From JBJHCA01 sp050485785 (lineage in GTDB: Bacteria; Bacteroidota; Bacteroidia; Chitinophagales; Saprospiraceae): 64,000 nt of DNA. Below, piece by piece: positions 42,624 to 51,234 of this stretch; position 1 is the first letter of the stretch; each line of letters opens with the position of its first letter. Position numbers and translations under genes: made by a program. The notes under the pieces are model-generated. The model worked only from the letters and a program-made list of their open reading frames with translations, did not search any database and was not told where the DNA came from. The stretch is taken from the NCBI GenBank assembly GCA_050485785.1, contig JBJHCA010000005.1, positions 4,746 to 68,745 on the forward strand, given 5' to 3'.

Positions 42624-43892
42624 ATGAGTGGACAAAACATCACCCTTTCTAACGGCAAATTAAATGTTCCCGATCAGCCCGTCATTCCCTTCATAGAAGG
42701 TGACGGTATTGGCCCCGATATCTGGGCTGCTTCAGCAAGAGTACTCGATGCTGCCGTGGAAAAAGCTTATCAGGGAAATCGTAAGATCGTTTGGAAAGAA
42801 GTCCTGGCCGGCGAAAAAGCCTTTAACGAAACCGGCGAGTGGCTGCCGCAGGCAACTCTGAACGCTATTGATGATTATCTGGTAGCCATCAAAGGCCCAC
42901 TAACCACCCCGGTTGGCGGTGGCATTCGTTCACTCAATGTTGCCCTCAGGCAAAAACTCGACTTGTTCGCCTGCGTACGCCCGGTTCAGTATTTCCGTGG
43001 CGTTCCGTCTCCTGTAAAAGACCCGCAGGACGTGAATATGGTCATCTTCCGCGAAAATACCGAAGACATTTATGCCGGGATCGAATACCTGCACGGCTCT
43101 CCCGAGGTGGAAAAGCTGAAAAACTTCCTGATCAACGAAATGGGAGTTACGCAGATCCGCTTTCCGGATACCTGCTCACTGGGTGTTAAACCGGTTTCCG
43201 TAGAAGGAACAGAAAGACTGGTGCGCGCTGCACTCAATTATACTATCGAAAACAATCTTCCCAGCCTCACCTTGGTTCATAAAGGCAACATCATGAAATT
43301 TACCGAAGGTAAATTCAAAGAATGGGGCTATGAACTGGCCGAAAGTGAGTTTGGCGACAAAGTATTTACCTGGGCTCAGTACGACCGTATTGCCGCTGAA
43401 AAAGGATCTGCCGCTGCCAATGAAGCTCAGCGCAATGCAGAGGCTCAAGGCAAAATCATCGTCAAGGATGTTATCGCAGATGCCTTCCTGCAGCAAATCA
43501 TTCTGCGCCCGGCCGAATACAGCGTTATTGCCACACTCAATCTCAACGGCGATTATATCTCCGACGCCCTGGCTGCTCAGGTAGGCGGTATCGGTATAGC
43601 CCCCGGCGCCAATATCAACTACACCACCGGAAAGGCCATTTTCGAAGCCACGCACGGTACGGCACCCAAGTATGCCGGTCAGGACAAGGTCAATCCCAGC
43701 TCCGTTATCCTGTCCGGTGAAATGATGCTCAGGTACATGGGCTGGAAAGAAGCCGCTGATCTGGTGCTTAAAGGCGTTGAAGGTGCCATCAGCAGCAAAC
43801 GGGTTACCTACGACTTCCATCGCTTGATGGATGATGCCACCTTGCTTAAATGCTCGGAATTCGGCACGGAGATCATCCGTAACATGGATTAG
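42624..43892 (+). CDS. icd: NADP-dependent isocitrate dehydrogenase
   Basis: A 422-aa TCA-cycle enzyme (isocitrate to 2-oxoglutarate), of the E. coli-like homodimeric class. PFIEGDGIGPDIW near the N-terminus, GGIRSLNVALRQKLDLFACVRPV (active-site Ser in the position phosphorylated by AceK in E. coli), MVIFRENTEDIYAGIEY, LVHKGNIMKFTEGKF and the nucleotide site ATHGTAPKYAGQDKVNP are all present. An aceK gene is not in the window. Monocistronic; the 640-bp gene-free region follows. Length matches the family. Confidence 0.96.
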   Translation: MSGQNITLSNGKLNVPDQPVIPFIEGDGIGPDIWAASARVLDAAVEKAYQGNRKIVWKEVLAGEKAFNETGEWLPQATLNAIDDYLVAIKGPLTTPVGGGIRSLNVALRQKLDLFACVRPVQYFRGVPSPVKDPQDVNMVIFRENTEDIYAGIEYLHGSPEVEKLKNFLINEMGVTQIRFPDTCSLGVKPVSVEGTERLVRAALNYTIENNLPSLTLVHKGNIMKFTEGKFKEWGYELAESEFGDKVFTWAQYDRIAAEKGSAAANEAQRNAEAQGKIIVKDVIADAFLQQIILRPAEYSVIATLNLNGDYISDALAAQVGGIGIAPGANINYTTGKAIFEATHGTAPKYAGQDKVNPSSVILSGEMMLRYMGWKEAADLVLKGVEGAISSKRVTYDFHRLMDDATLLKCSEFGTEIIRNMD

Positions 43893-44535
43893 TGTAGTTT
43901 GATAATAGCATATCCGGCCACTTACTAAACTCAATTCTGCTGCACCTCTGTGTAGGAGGGTTAGCGTGGTGAGTGGCTTTATGTTTACGGCAGAGAACGA
44001 ATTAATCAGGCCCTGTAAGGGCGCTGTTTACATCTGGACGAACAATATGGTAAGTGAGGATCACCGGAAAGAGATAGGTTTGAGGAAGGATATGAATCTT
44101 TCAAACTCGGTGTTATGATTCAAGAGCATCGCAAAAATAATGGATAGACAAGGAACAGTATGTTGAAAAATGCAGAACTACCAATACAGTTCTTGTATTG
44201 AAAATGATTCTTCTGACATCTGGCTTTCGATACTGATAAGATGATTCCGCAAAGTCTTCAGTGGACATTTAAAGTTAAGCTTAGACTCTTGATTAAAATT
44301 CGACAAGGGGCACATAGTGGTAACAGCAAGTCTAAACACATTGTGTGAAATTATCGCTTACGGAAATTCTTATACGTTGTTCATCTTTGTGCCTGGATAA
44401 CAATATAAAGCTATAATTTACGCACGGTAAAGCCGTATAAGAGTCGGCGGATGGATCCGAAGCCCGGAACCCCAAACTCTTCTACCCGTTCTGCGATATC
44501 CATTAAGCAACACATCCTAAAAAAAGAAGATCAGG
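43893..44535. other. Gene-free 643-bp region at the edge of an A/T-richer insert
   Basis: Stops occur in every frame and no RNA gene was recognised. It holds a REP-like palindrome GCCCTGTAAGGGC at 44010-44022 and inverted arms GCCACT/AGTGGC near 43918 and 43973. Composition is close to the following AraC-VOC-DUF6265 genes rather than to icd. It may be a scar of an insertion, or contain decayed sequence. Confidence 0.4.
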
Positions 44536-45351
44536 ATGAAGTACCAAACATTTAAACCGTGCAACGATTTAAAGAAATTGATCAAATGTTATTGGACATT
44601 GGAAAGTCTAAAGGACGATTCGCCCGAAAAACAAACCATTGTTCCTGATGGCTGTATGGAAATGATCTTTCACTATGGCGACTTGTACAGACAATACACC
44701 GAAAACGGAAACAGTATCATCCAACCAAAATGCTTTGTTATCGGTCAACTGACACGACCGCTCGAAATAGAACCGACAGGTGAAACAGGAATTTTTTCCG
44801 TACGTTTTCAGCCGAACGGGTTTTTGCCTTTTACCACCATGCCTATTAAGGATATGGAAAACACAGCCGTTTCTTTGGAAAAATTGTTTGACAATGACGG
44901 TCTGGAAATTGAACAAAAGATTTTGACTGCTACTTCCACTTTTGAAAGAGTCAGGCTTATTGAAGAGTTTCTACTCAATCGACTAACAGACGCCGAAATC
45001 ATTGACGGTATTGTAAAATCAACCGTTGAAACGATATTGACCGCTAACGGACAACTTTCAGTTGATGAACTTGCAAAACATACCAATATCAACCGCCGAC
45101 ATCTGGAAAGAAAATTTTCATCAGCCATTGGTTTAAGTCCCAAGCAACTTTCAAAAACAATCAGACTGCAAGCGACACTAAAAATGTTGCTCAACAAAAA
45201 ATTTACAAGTCTTACAGCCCTGGCTTATGATAACGCTTATTACGACCAGGCTCATTTTATCAAAGATTTCAAAGAACTTACAGGCTTCACACCCAAAGAA
45301 TTTTACGGGAGCAACCTTAAAATGTCTTCGCTCTTTTACGGAACGGATTAA
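44536..45351 (+). CDS. AraC-family transcriptional regulator
   Basis: A 271-aa regulator with a DUF6597-like N-terminal sensing domain (YQTFKPCNDLKKLIKCYWTL start; VPDGCMEMIFHYGD) and a C-terminal AraC DNA-binding domain (about 170-265): LSVDELAKHTNINRRHLERKF is the first helix-turn-helix and ALAYDNAYYDQAHFIKDFKEL plus TGFTPKEF the second. Base composition is A/T-richer than neighbours (37% G+C in one 60-base line I counted, against about 50% in icd), suggesting transfer. It precedes a VOC protein and a DUF6265 protein on the same strand, which it may control. Confidence 0.88.
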   Translation: MKYQTFKPCNDLKKLIKCYWTLESLKDDSPEKQTIVPDGCMEMIFHYGDLYRQYTENGNSIIQPKCFVIGQLTRPLEIEPTGETGIFSVRFQPNGFLPFTTMPIKDMENTAVSLEKLFDNDGLEIEQKILTATSTFERVRLIEEFLLNRLTDAEIIDGIVKSTVETILTANGQLSVDELAKHTNINRRHLERKFSSAIGLSPKQLSKTIRLQATLKMLLNKKFTSLTALAYDNAYYDQAHFIKDFKELTGFTPKEFYGSNLKMSSLFYGTD

Positions 45352-45391
45352 CCTTGTCGCATTTTTACAATTTCAGGGCTCATAAGCATAA

Positions 45392-45399
45392 TAACTTTG
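45392..45399 (+). promoter_or_regulatory. -7 box of the VOC-DUF6265 pair
   Basis: TAACTTTG, 30 bp before the VOC start codon, indicating that the pair is transcribed separately from the AraC gene. Confidence 0.5.
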
Positions 45400-45429
45400 C
45401 CCCTATCGTAAACTTTAAAACATCAGACA

Positions 45430-45798
45430 ATGGAAAATCTAATCAGCTGGTTTGAAATTCCCGCTACGGATTTCAAAAGAGCAGTTACTTTTTACAATGC
45501 CATTTTAGGTTTGGAAATTAAAGAAACCGAAATGTTCGGCACAAAAATGGGCTTTTTCCCAACTGATGGTACAAATGTATCGGGAGCCATCGTACAGGGT
45601 GAAGACTACAAGCCTTCAACTGACGGTGTTATCGCTTATCTGAACGGTGGAAACGATTTACAGAGCATTTTGGACAAAGTTGAAAACAGCCAGGGAAAAG
45701 TAATCGTTCCGAAAACCAAAATCAGTCCTGAAATGGGATATTTCGGAATGTTTATTGACACGGAAGGAAACAAAATGGCAGTTCATTCAAACGGATAA
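45430..45798 (+). CDS. VOC (glyoxalase/bleomycin-resistance fold) family protein
   Basis: A 122-aa protein of the vicinal-oxygen-chelate fold with two beta-alpha-beta-beta-beta modules: ISWFEIPATDFKRAVTFYNAILG (about 4-26) and the second half ending FGMFIDTEGNKMAVHSN. Glyoxalase I, dioxygenases and drug-binding proteins share this fold; the metal ligand His near the N-terminus is replaced by a Phe-Glu pair, so catalysis by a glyoxalase mechanism is doubtful. It starts 78 bp after the AraC gene and is 3 bp upstream of a DUF6265 gene. Substrate unknown. Confidence 0.85.
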   Translation: MENLISWFEIPATDFKRAVTFYNAILGLEIKETEMFGTKMGFFPTDGTNVSGAIVQGEDYKPSTDGVIAYLNGGNDLQSILDKVENSQGKVIVPKTKISPEMGYFGMFIDTEGNKMAVHSNG

Positions 45799-45801
45799 AT
45801 T

Positions 45802-46284
45802 ATGAGAACTTCAACAAAAACTCTTGTTGCCATTGTCAGCTTGATTATACTTAGTGCATGGACAATGAAACAAACCACTAACGACATTAATAAAGCGGAA
45901 TGGCTCATCGGGACCTGGGAAAACAAAACCCAAAAGGGAAGTATCTACGAAACGTGGAGTAAGTTAAATGACAATGAATTTCTTGGAAAAAGCTACATCG
46001 TTAAAGAAAATGATACCATTGTTTTCGAAACTATCAGGTTAGTTCAGGAACATGTCGGGTTGGTTTATATCCCTACCATCAAAAATCAAAATGACGGTTT
46101 GCCTGTACGCTTTACTAACAAAACCATTTCAGAGACTCAATTGGTTTTTGAAAATCCGCAACACGACTTTCCTCAAATTATTTCCTATACCAGAATCAAT
46201 GCAGATTCATTGGTAGCTGAAATTTCGGGAACTAAAAACGGACTTCTGCACAAACAGCCTTTTCCAATGAAACGAGTGAATTAA
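45802..46284 (+). CDS. DUF6265 family exported protein
   Basis: A 160-aa protein with a hydrophobic N-terminus (about 7-21, a signal peptide or anchor) and a lipocalin-like beta domain: WLIGTWENKTQKGSIYETWSK, NEFLGKSYIVKENDTIVFETIRL and QLVFENPQHDFPQIISYTRI match the DUF6265 consensus (WLxGxWe...EN..HDFPq.I.Y). Function unknown; the fold suggests small-molecule binding. Cotranscribed with the VOC gene (3 bp apart). Last gene of the A/T-richer segment. Confidence 0.8.
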   Translation: MRTSTKTLVAIVSLIILSAWTMKQTTNDINKAEWLIGTWENKTQKGSIYETWSKLNDNEFLGKSYIVKENDTIVFETIRLVQEHVGLVYIPTIKNQNDGLPVRFTNKTISETQLVFENPQHDFPQIISYTRINADSLVAEISGTKNGLLHKQPFPMKRVN

Positions 46285-46434
46285 AAAAAGCGTGTGCTCA
46301 ACATTCAACGCTTCACCCCACACCACTACAATCAATAAGCTACTTCCGGGCATAACCGGAATTCGCGCTATGGAAAAGCATTGTGGGTTGACTATACAGC
46401 CACCCTCCATTACATTCCGACAGTGAAGTAATTG

Positions 46435-47175
46435 CTAAACACTCAATCCGCCACAAACACTGATCACCTGTCCGGTGATATAAGCTGAACGGTCAGAGGC
46501 CAGAAAGGCAGTCAGTTCGGCCACGTCAGCGCCCTGACCCATGCGGCGGAGCGGAATACCGGCCATAAACTCGGCTTTTTTATCCTCGGGCAGACCGTGC
46601 GTCATTTCGGTTTCAATAAACCCCGGTGCTATCACGTTGGATCGGATATTCCTTGAACCCAGTTCCTTGGCCACCGATTTACTAAAACCAATGATCCCCG
46701 CTTTGGATGCGGCATAATTGGCCTGTCCGGCATTGCCGCCAATTCCCACTATAGAACTCATGTGGATAAGAGAGCCGCTCTTTTGTTTCATCATGGGACG
46801 TAATACCTGCTTGGTCAGGTTGAATATCGACTTGAGGTTGGTCTCGATCACGGCATCCCACTGTTCTTCACTCATGCGCATCAGCAGGTTGTCCCGGGTT
46901 ATTCCGGCATTGTTGATGAGAGCATCAATGCGGTCGTAATCTTTCAATACCTGCTGCACCAGTTCTTCAGATTCGGCAAACCTGGCAGCATCCGAACGGT
47001 AAGCCTTGGCACAACTCCCTTTGGATTTTAATGCTTCCTCTACGGCCAGGGCGCGATCGGCACTTGAGTGGTAAGTAAAAGCTACATGTGCTCCGTAGTC
47101 GGCCAATACATGGGCAATGGCTTCGCCTATTCCACGGCTGCCACCGGTAAGCAGTATGATCTTTCCTTCTAACAT
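46435..47175 (-). CDS. fabG: 3-oxoacyl-ACP reductase FabG
   Basis: A 246-aa short-chain dehydrogenase of FabG type, reducing 3-oxoacyl-ACP with NADPH in fatty-acid elongation. The cofactor site is TGGSRGIGEAIA (about 10-21), NNAGITRDNLLMRM (about 88-101) includes the conserved Asn, and the catalytic Ser-Tyr-Lys is in MSSIVG and NYAASKAG (Tyr about 153, Lys about 157). The C-terminus has APGFIETEMT and SAYITGQVISVCGGLSV. It is separate from the acpP-fabF-rnc cluster and has its own promoter at 47201-47208. Confidence 0.93.
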   Translation of the reverse strand: MLEGKIILLTGGSRGIGEAIAHVLADYGAHVAFTYHSSADRALAVEEALKSKGSCAKAYRSDAARFAESEELVQQVLKDYDRIDALINNAGITRDNLLMRMSEEQWDAVIETNLKSIFNLTKQVLRPMMKQKSGSLIHMSSIVGIGGNAGQANYAASKAGIIGFSKSVAKELGSRNIRSNVIAPGFIETEMTHGLPEDKKAEFMAGIPLRRMGQGADVAELTAFLASDRSAYITGQVISVCGGLSV

Positions 47176-47200
47176 AGTCTCATCGTTTTGGTATTTCGGC

Positions 47201-47208
47201 CAAAGATA
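47201..47208 (-). promoter_or_regulatory. -7 box of fabG
   Basis: TATCTTTG on the minus strand, with a TTG 18 bp upstream; leader about 20-25 nt. Confidence 0.5.
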
Positions 47209-47368
47209 GTTTCAAATTCCAAAATTCAAGGATTCCCGAAAAAATCGCTACGCTTATTCGGAATGGGCCGTATGGGTTTCAAGTTGCTGCAAAATGTTGA
47301 AAACAGAGAGGTGCTGTGGAAAAGGTGGGGATGGAAATTTTATGGTAGTGATGCAGGAATACATAAAA

Positions 47369-48085
47369 CTACAAAGAGTCACCAATCTGCGGCCTGATCA
47401 ACAACTCCTCCACACAAGCGTGCGTGCTTAAGCGCCAGGTGTAAAATACTGTAGAGGCTATGTCCGCAGGCTCAAGCAGGCGGCCTTCTTCCGCCTCAAA
47501 ATCACCCCAGGCGCGTGACCGGGTAGGGCCGGGATAGATGGCGGTAACGCGGATCAGAGAGTTGCGCAGTTCGTAGCGAAGGGCTTTATTCAGTCCGCGC
47601 ATGGCATATTTACTGATCGTATAGCTGCCGCCGGTGTACTCGTACAGACTGGCTACTGAACAGATATTGAAGATATGGGCTTTGAGCTGATGATGCAGCA
47701 TCGGCAACAGCTCGCGGGTAAGGTGATAGGCACTGTATACATTAGTGGCCATAAGTTGCTCAAGATTGCCTTCCGGCTCATTGCTGATCTGTCCGTCCAG
47801 GTACAGACCTGCATTGTTCACCAGAATGTCCAGTCGGGGAAAAGCATTGAGTATCGCTTTGGCTGCAGCACTGACCTCTTCGCGGATACTCAGGTCGGCA
47901 CGCAGGGTGAGCACTTGGATTTGTGGGGCAAACTGTTTCATTTCCCCGGCTGTTTGTTCCAGATCCGCAGAGGTGCGGGCAACAATACCGACATGGCTGA
48001 TGCCCTGACGGGCCAATTCCAGGGCAATGGCCTTGCCAATTCCTTGCGTAGCCCCGGTAACTACCGCATAGACATCCTTATCCAT
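47369..48085 (-). CDS. Short-chain dehydrogenase/reductase
   Basis: A 238-aa classical SDR. VTGATQGIGKAIALEL (about 9-24) is the NAD(P) loop, NNAGLYLDGQ (about 90-99) and the catalytic ICSVASLYEYTGGSYTISKYA (Ser, Tyr, Lys about 140-160) are intact, and YPGPTRSRAWGDF follows. It is similar to acetoin/3-ketoacyl reductase-like SDRs; substrate not evident. It lies 12 bp downstream of the acyl-CoA ligase gene at the end of a leftward operon, so a role in lipid or acyl metabolism is likely by context. Confidence 0.85.
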   Translation of the reverse strand: MDKDVYAVVTGATQGIGKAIALELARQGISHVGIVARTSADLEQTAGEMKQFAPQIQVLTLRADLSIREEVSAAAKAILNAFPRLDILVNNAGLYLDGQISNEPEGNLEQLMATNVYSAYHLTRELLPMLHHQLKAHIFNICSVASLYEYTGGSYTISKYAMRGLNKALRYELRNSLIRVTAIYPGPTRSRAWGDFEAEEGRLLEPADIASTVFYTWRLSTHACVEELLIRPQIGDSL

Positions 48086-48097
48086 TTCCAGGAACCA

Positions 48098-49906
48098 TTA
48101 TTCATCCGCATTGTCCGAATACAGCGTTTCAATCACTGCCTCGTACTTATCCATGATTACCCGACGCTTCAGCTTGAGGGTCGGTGTCAGCTCACCTGTA
48201 CTCACATCCCATACTTCCGGAACAAGGGCAAACTTCTTGATCTGCTCTATTTTGGAAAACTCCGGATTGATCTGTTTGATCACCTGATTGTACTTCTCCT
48301 GTATCTCAGGTCTATTGATCATATCCGCCAAACTGGTCCACGGCATATTGTGCTGTTTTGCCCAGTCCTCCAATGCCGCAGCTGAAGGGACGATCAGGGC
48401 AGCCACAAATTTTTTCCCCTCTCCTACCACCATGGCCTGCTCAATCAGAAAGTCCTCTTTCAACTTGCTTTCAATGGGTGTAGGAGCCACGTACTTGCCA
48501 CCGGATGTTTTCAGCAGCTCTTTTTTGCGGTCAGTAATTTTCAGGAACTGCTGTCCGCCCGGTCCCATTACAAATTTCCCAACATCGCCTGTTCGCAGCC
48601 ATCCGGTATCCGTCATCACTTCCGCTGTCTGTTCGGGTTGCTTGTAATAGCCCTGCATGATGTTGGGACCTTTCGCCAGAATTTCTCCTTCGCCCGGTTC
48701 GTAGCCGGCATCTTCCTCAATCTTGATCTGAACGCTTCGGATGGGCAGGCCCACTGTTCCCAGCATGGCTTTGCCGGGCTTGAATTGGTTAAAGGTAAGC
48801 GCAGGGCTGGTTTCTGTAAGTCCGTAACCTTCACGGATCGGGATGCCCGCTGCCGAAAATACCCGGGCCATCTTGGTTGGACATGCTGCCGCCCCGGTTA
48901 CAATGCCGATGATATTACCACCCAATGCTTCACGCCACTTACTGAATATCAGGCGATCGGCGATACTTCGCTGCAGTGCTGCCAGTCCGCTGTAAGATTT
49001 GTCAAAATCATAATCGTCGGTCAGACTTAAAGCCCAAAAAAACAGTTTCTTCTTCAGGCCGGTCAGTGCCAGACCTTTGTTGTAAATTTTTTCATACACC
49101 TTCTCAAGCAGACGCGGCACCGTGGTGAACAAATGCGGCTTTACTGCCTGAAGCGCTCCGCTCAGGTCGGCAGAGTCGGTGGTAGTGTAGGAAATGGATA
49201 CCCCGGTAGCCATATAACAGTATGTGGCCACGCGCTCAAATACGTGACAAAGCGGCAGAAAACTCACGGCTTTGTCCCCTGATTTTGTAGGCATTATCGG
49301 CATTACGTCGTTCACGTTGCTCACAATATTGCTGTGAGTCAGCATTACACCTTTGGGGTGTCCCGTGGTACCACTTGTATAGATTATGGTTGCCAGGTCT
49401 TCGCCTTTGATGTCGCTCATGATCTCTTTCACCGGCCCCAGATCACCGCCTTCCAGAATTTCTTCCCAGTGCGGCTCTCCGGCAATATCGTCCATCACGT
49501 GATAGCCTTTCAGCGATTCAACCATGGGCATCACTTGCTTAATCTTGCTCACCAGAAGTTCATCGCTCACAAAGCACCATTTCACTTCGGCTTCGTTAAA
49601 AATGTAGGCATACTCTCGCGGCGAGATGGTGGGATACACCGGCACATTGATCACGCCGATCTGCTGCATGCCCAGATCCAGAATATTCCACTCAGGACGG
49701 TTAAAAGTACTGATCATGGCAATCTTGTCTCCGGGTCTTACGCCGTTCCTGAGTAGTCCCAAACTAACGTTATTGATCAGATCAACCATCTCCTGAGTAC
49801 TGTAGTAGGTCCATTTCCCTTCTCGTCGATCTCCAATGGCTTCTTTCAGGGGATGATGCTCAAGCTGATAGTATGGAATGTCGAATAGGCGTTCTATTTT
49901 TTTCAT
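48098..49906 (-). CDS. Long-chain fatty acid-CoA ligase (AMP-binding)
   Basis: A 602-aa acyl-activating enzyme. The AMP-binding signature IIYTSGTTGHPKGVMLTHSN (about 175-194), YGLTETSPA (about 350) and the hinge GWLRTGDVGKF and DRKKELLKTSGGKYV are intact; the catalytic Lys is probably in the C-terminal LKLKRRVI region. The sequence type is that of FadD15-like long-chain ligases, which form acyl-CoA from fatty acid, ATP and CoA. The ATG at 49906 (MKKIERLF) is preceded by AAACAAAGAGTT. It lies 10 bp after an amidohydrolase gene and 12 bp before the SDR gene, all leftward. Confidence 0.92.
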   Translation of the reverse strand: MKKIERLFDIPYYQLEHHPLKEAIGDRREGKWTYYSTQEMVDLINNVSLGLLRNGVRPGDKIAMISTFNRPEWNILDLGMQQIGVINVPVYPTISPREYAYIFNEAEVKWCFVSDELLVSKIKQVMPMVESLKGYHVMDDIAGEPHWEEILEGGDLGPVKEIMSDIKGEDLATIIYTSGTTGHPKGVMLTHSNIVSNVNDVMPIMPTKSGDKAVSFLPLCHVFERVATYCYMATGVSISYTTTDSADLSGALQAVKPHLFTTVPRLLEKVYEKIYNKGLALTGLKKKLFFWALSLTDDYDFDKSYSGLAALQRSIADRLIFSKWREALGGNIIGIVTGAAACPTKMARVFSAAGIPIREGYGLTETSPALTFNQFKPGKAMLGTVGLPIRSVQIKIEEDAGYEPGEGEILAKGPNIMQGYYKQPEQTAEVMTDTGWLRTGDVGKFVMGPGGQQFLKITDRKKELLKTSGGKYVAPTPIESKLKEDFLIEQAMVVGEGKKFVAALIVPSAAALEDWAKQHNMPWTSLADMINRPEIQEKYNQVIKQINPEFSKIEQIKKFALVPEVWDVSTGELTPTLKLKRRVIMDKYEAVIETLYSDNADE

Positions 49907-49916
49907 AACTCTTTGT

Positions 49917-51227
49917 TTAGCGTCCTTCCGAATATTTTTGGCGGAATTTCCTGTATAGGGCTTCCTGCTTGTTGTCCAGGTCAATACTTCGTCCGTCTAT
50001 GAATGCCTCGGTCAGGTGACTGGTTTTCATGTCCAACGCATCTCCCCTACTGATAAACAGTGTGGCTGATTTTCCGGTTTCCAGACTTCCCAGCTTGTGA
50101 TCTACACCCAGAGTCCTGGCCGGGTTGAGGGTAAGGCTTTGCACGGCAGTTTCATAGGGGAGTCCATAACCCACGGCATGGCCGGCCTGAAATGGAAGAT
50201 TCCGCTGTTGCCAGGCACCCCTCATACCAATACTGAAATGAATACCCGCTTCATGCAATATGGCGGGTAGTTTATAAGGCAGATCAATATCGCTGTGAGC
50301 ATGATCGGGTAAGCGATGGGTGGGATTAAGCACGATTTCCGTTTCATTATCGCGCAGAAAATCTAAAATTAGCCAGGCTTCGTTGCCGCCGGCTATCACC
50401 GGTTTCACTTCCAGGGCAATCCCCAGGTGAACGATCTGTTGCATGGCTTTGGCTTCATTGGCATGCACAAACAGGCGTTTGCTGCCATCAAAAACACCGC
50501 GCATTGACTCAAAGGCAAGATTCTTAGTCCGGTGTTCTTCAATTTCTGCATAAGCTTTAGCCTGTTTCAGGTAATCTTCAATCTCCCTCACTTCCTTCAG
50601 ATACTGCTCATTCACCGAAACCGATCCGGGCTCGGCCCACCATCCCGTTCTGCGGTAGACATTAGGCCAAAACAGATGCACAGCGGCCTCTTCAAGCACA
50701 ATGGCATCTTCCCAGTTCCATGCGTCGGTTTGCATCAGTGCCGAAGTGCCCGAAATAGTGCCTCCCATGGGCATGATGTGGGCCAGCAAAACACCATTGG
50801 CTCTTACCGTGGGTGTCACTCTGGAGTCGGTGTTGTAGGCTATGGCGGCCCGCACATTGGGCGTCCACTGCCCCACTTCATTCTGATCTCGGGTGGCTCG
50901 TACAGCGTCTATCTCCACCAAACCCAGCAGTGAGTTCATGGCAATAAACCCGGGATAGACGTGATGCCCCTCGCGTTGAATAACACGATCAAAGTTTCCG
51001 GCATTGACTCCGGCAGCCGGCCCTACATAGGTGATCACTCCGTTGTTAAAGCCTATGGCAGCATTGTTCAACACTTCTCCGTTACCTATGTGGGCGGTTA
51101 CTCCGCTTATCAATATGCTCTCCTGCTGAGCGGGAGCAGGCGTTTGCTGGGCAGATACAGAGGGAATACTTATTGTGAGCCCAGGGGCGAGCAACAAAAA
51201 GATATATAAAAAAATCTTCATCATCAT
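49917..51227 (-). CDS. Exported amidohydrolase-family protein lacking the HxH metal motif
   Basis: A 436-aa protein with a signal peptide (about 1-26, ending SVSAQ) and an amidohydrolase/imidazolonepropionase-like fold: VYPGFIAMNSLLGLVEID is where active enzymes read PGxIDxHxH, so the first two metal ligands are missing (MNS). LFVHANEAKAMQQI and VIAGGNEAWLILDFL correspond to later barrel strands, and SLTLNPARTLGVDHKLGSLETGKSA is the C-terminal beta sandwich. It is probably non-catalytic or uses another site. It follows the larger amidohydrolase gene by 7 bp and precedes the acyl-CoA ligase by 10 bp. Start: three consecutive ATGs from 51227. Confidence 0.8.
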   Translation of the reverse strand: MMMKIFLYIFLLLAPGLTISIPSVSAQQTPAPAQQESILISGVTAHIGNGEVLNNAAIGFNNGVITYVGPAAGVNAGNFDRVIQREGHHVYPGFIAMNSLLGLVEIDAVRATRDQNEVGQWTPNVRAAIAYNTDSRVTPTVRANGVLLAHIMPMGGTISGTSALMQTDAWNWEDAIVLEEAAVHLFWPNVYRRTGWWAEPGSVSVNEQYLKEVREIEDYLKQAKAYAEIEEHRTKNLAFESMRGVFDGSKRLFVHANEAKAMQQIVHLGIALEVKPVIAGGNEAWLILDFLRDNETEIVLNPTHRLPDHAHSDIDLPYKLPAILHEAGIHFSIGMRGAWQQRNLPFQAGHAVGYGLPYETAVQSLTLNPARTLGVDHKLGSLETGKSATLFISRGDALDMKTSHLTEAFIDGRSIDLDNKQEALYRKFRQKYSEGR

Positions 51228-51234
51228 TTCAGCT

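Noticed and set aside
43176..43934. Minus-strand frame of 252 codons antisense to icd
   Set aside because: A shadow of the conserved icd gene.
44400..44500. Group II intron or tRNA remnant
   Set aside because: A few GCCGTAT-like bases recall intron domain V, but no stem with the right catalytic bases could be drawn and no reverse transcriptase is present.
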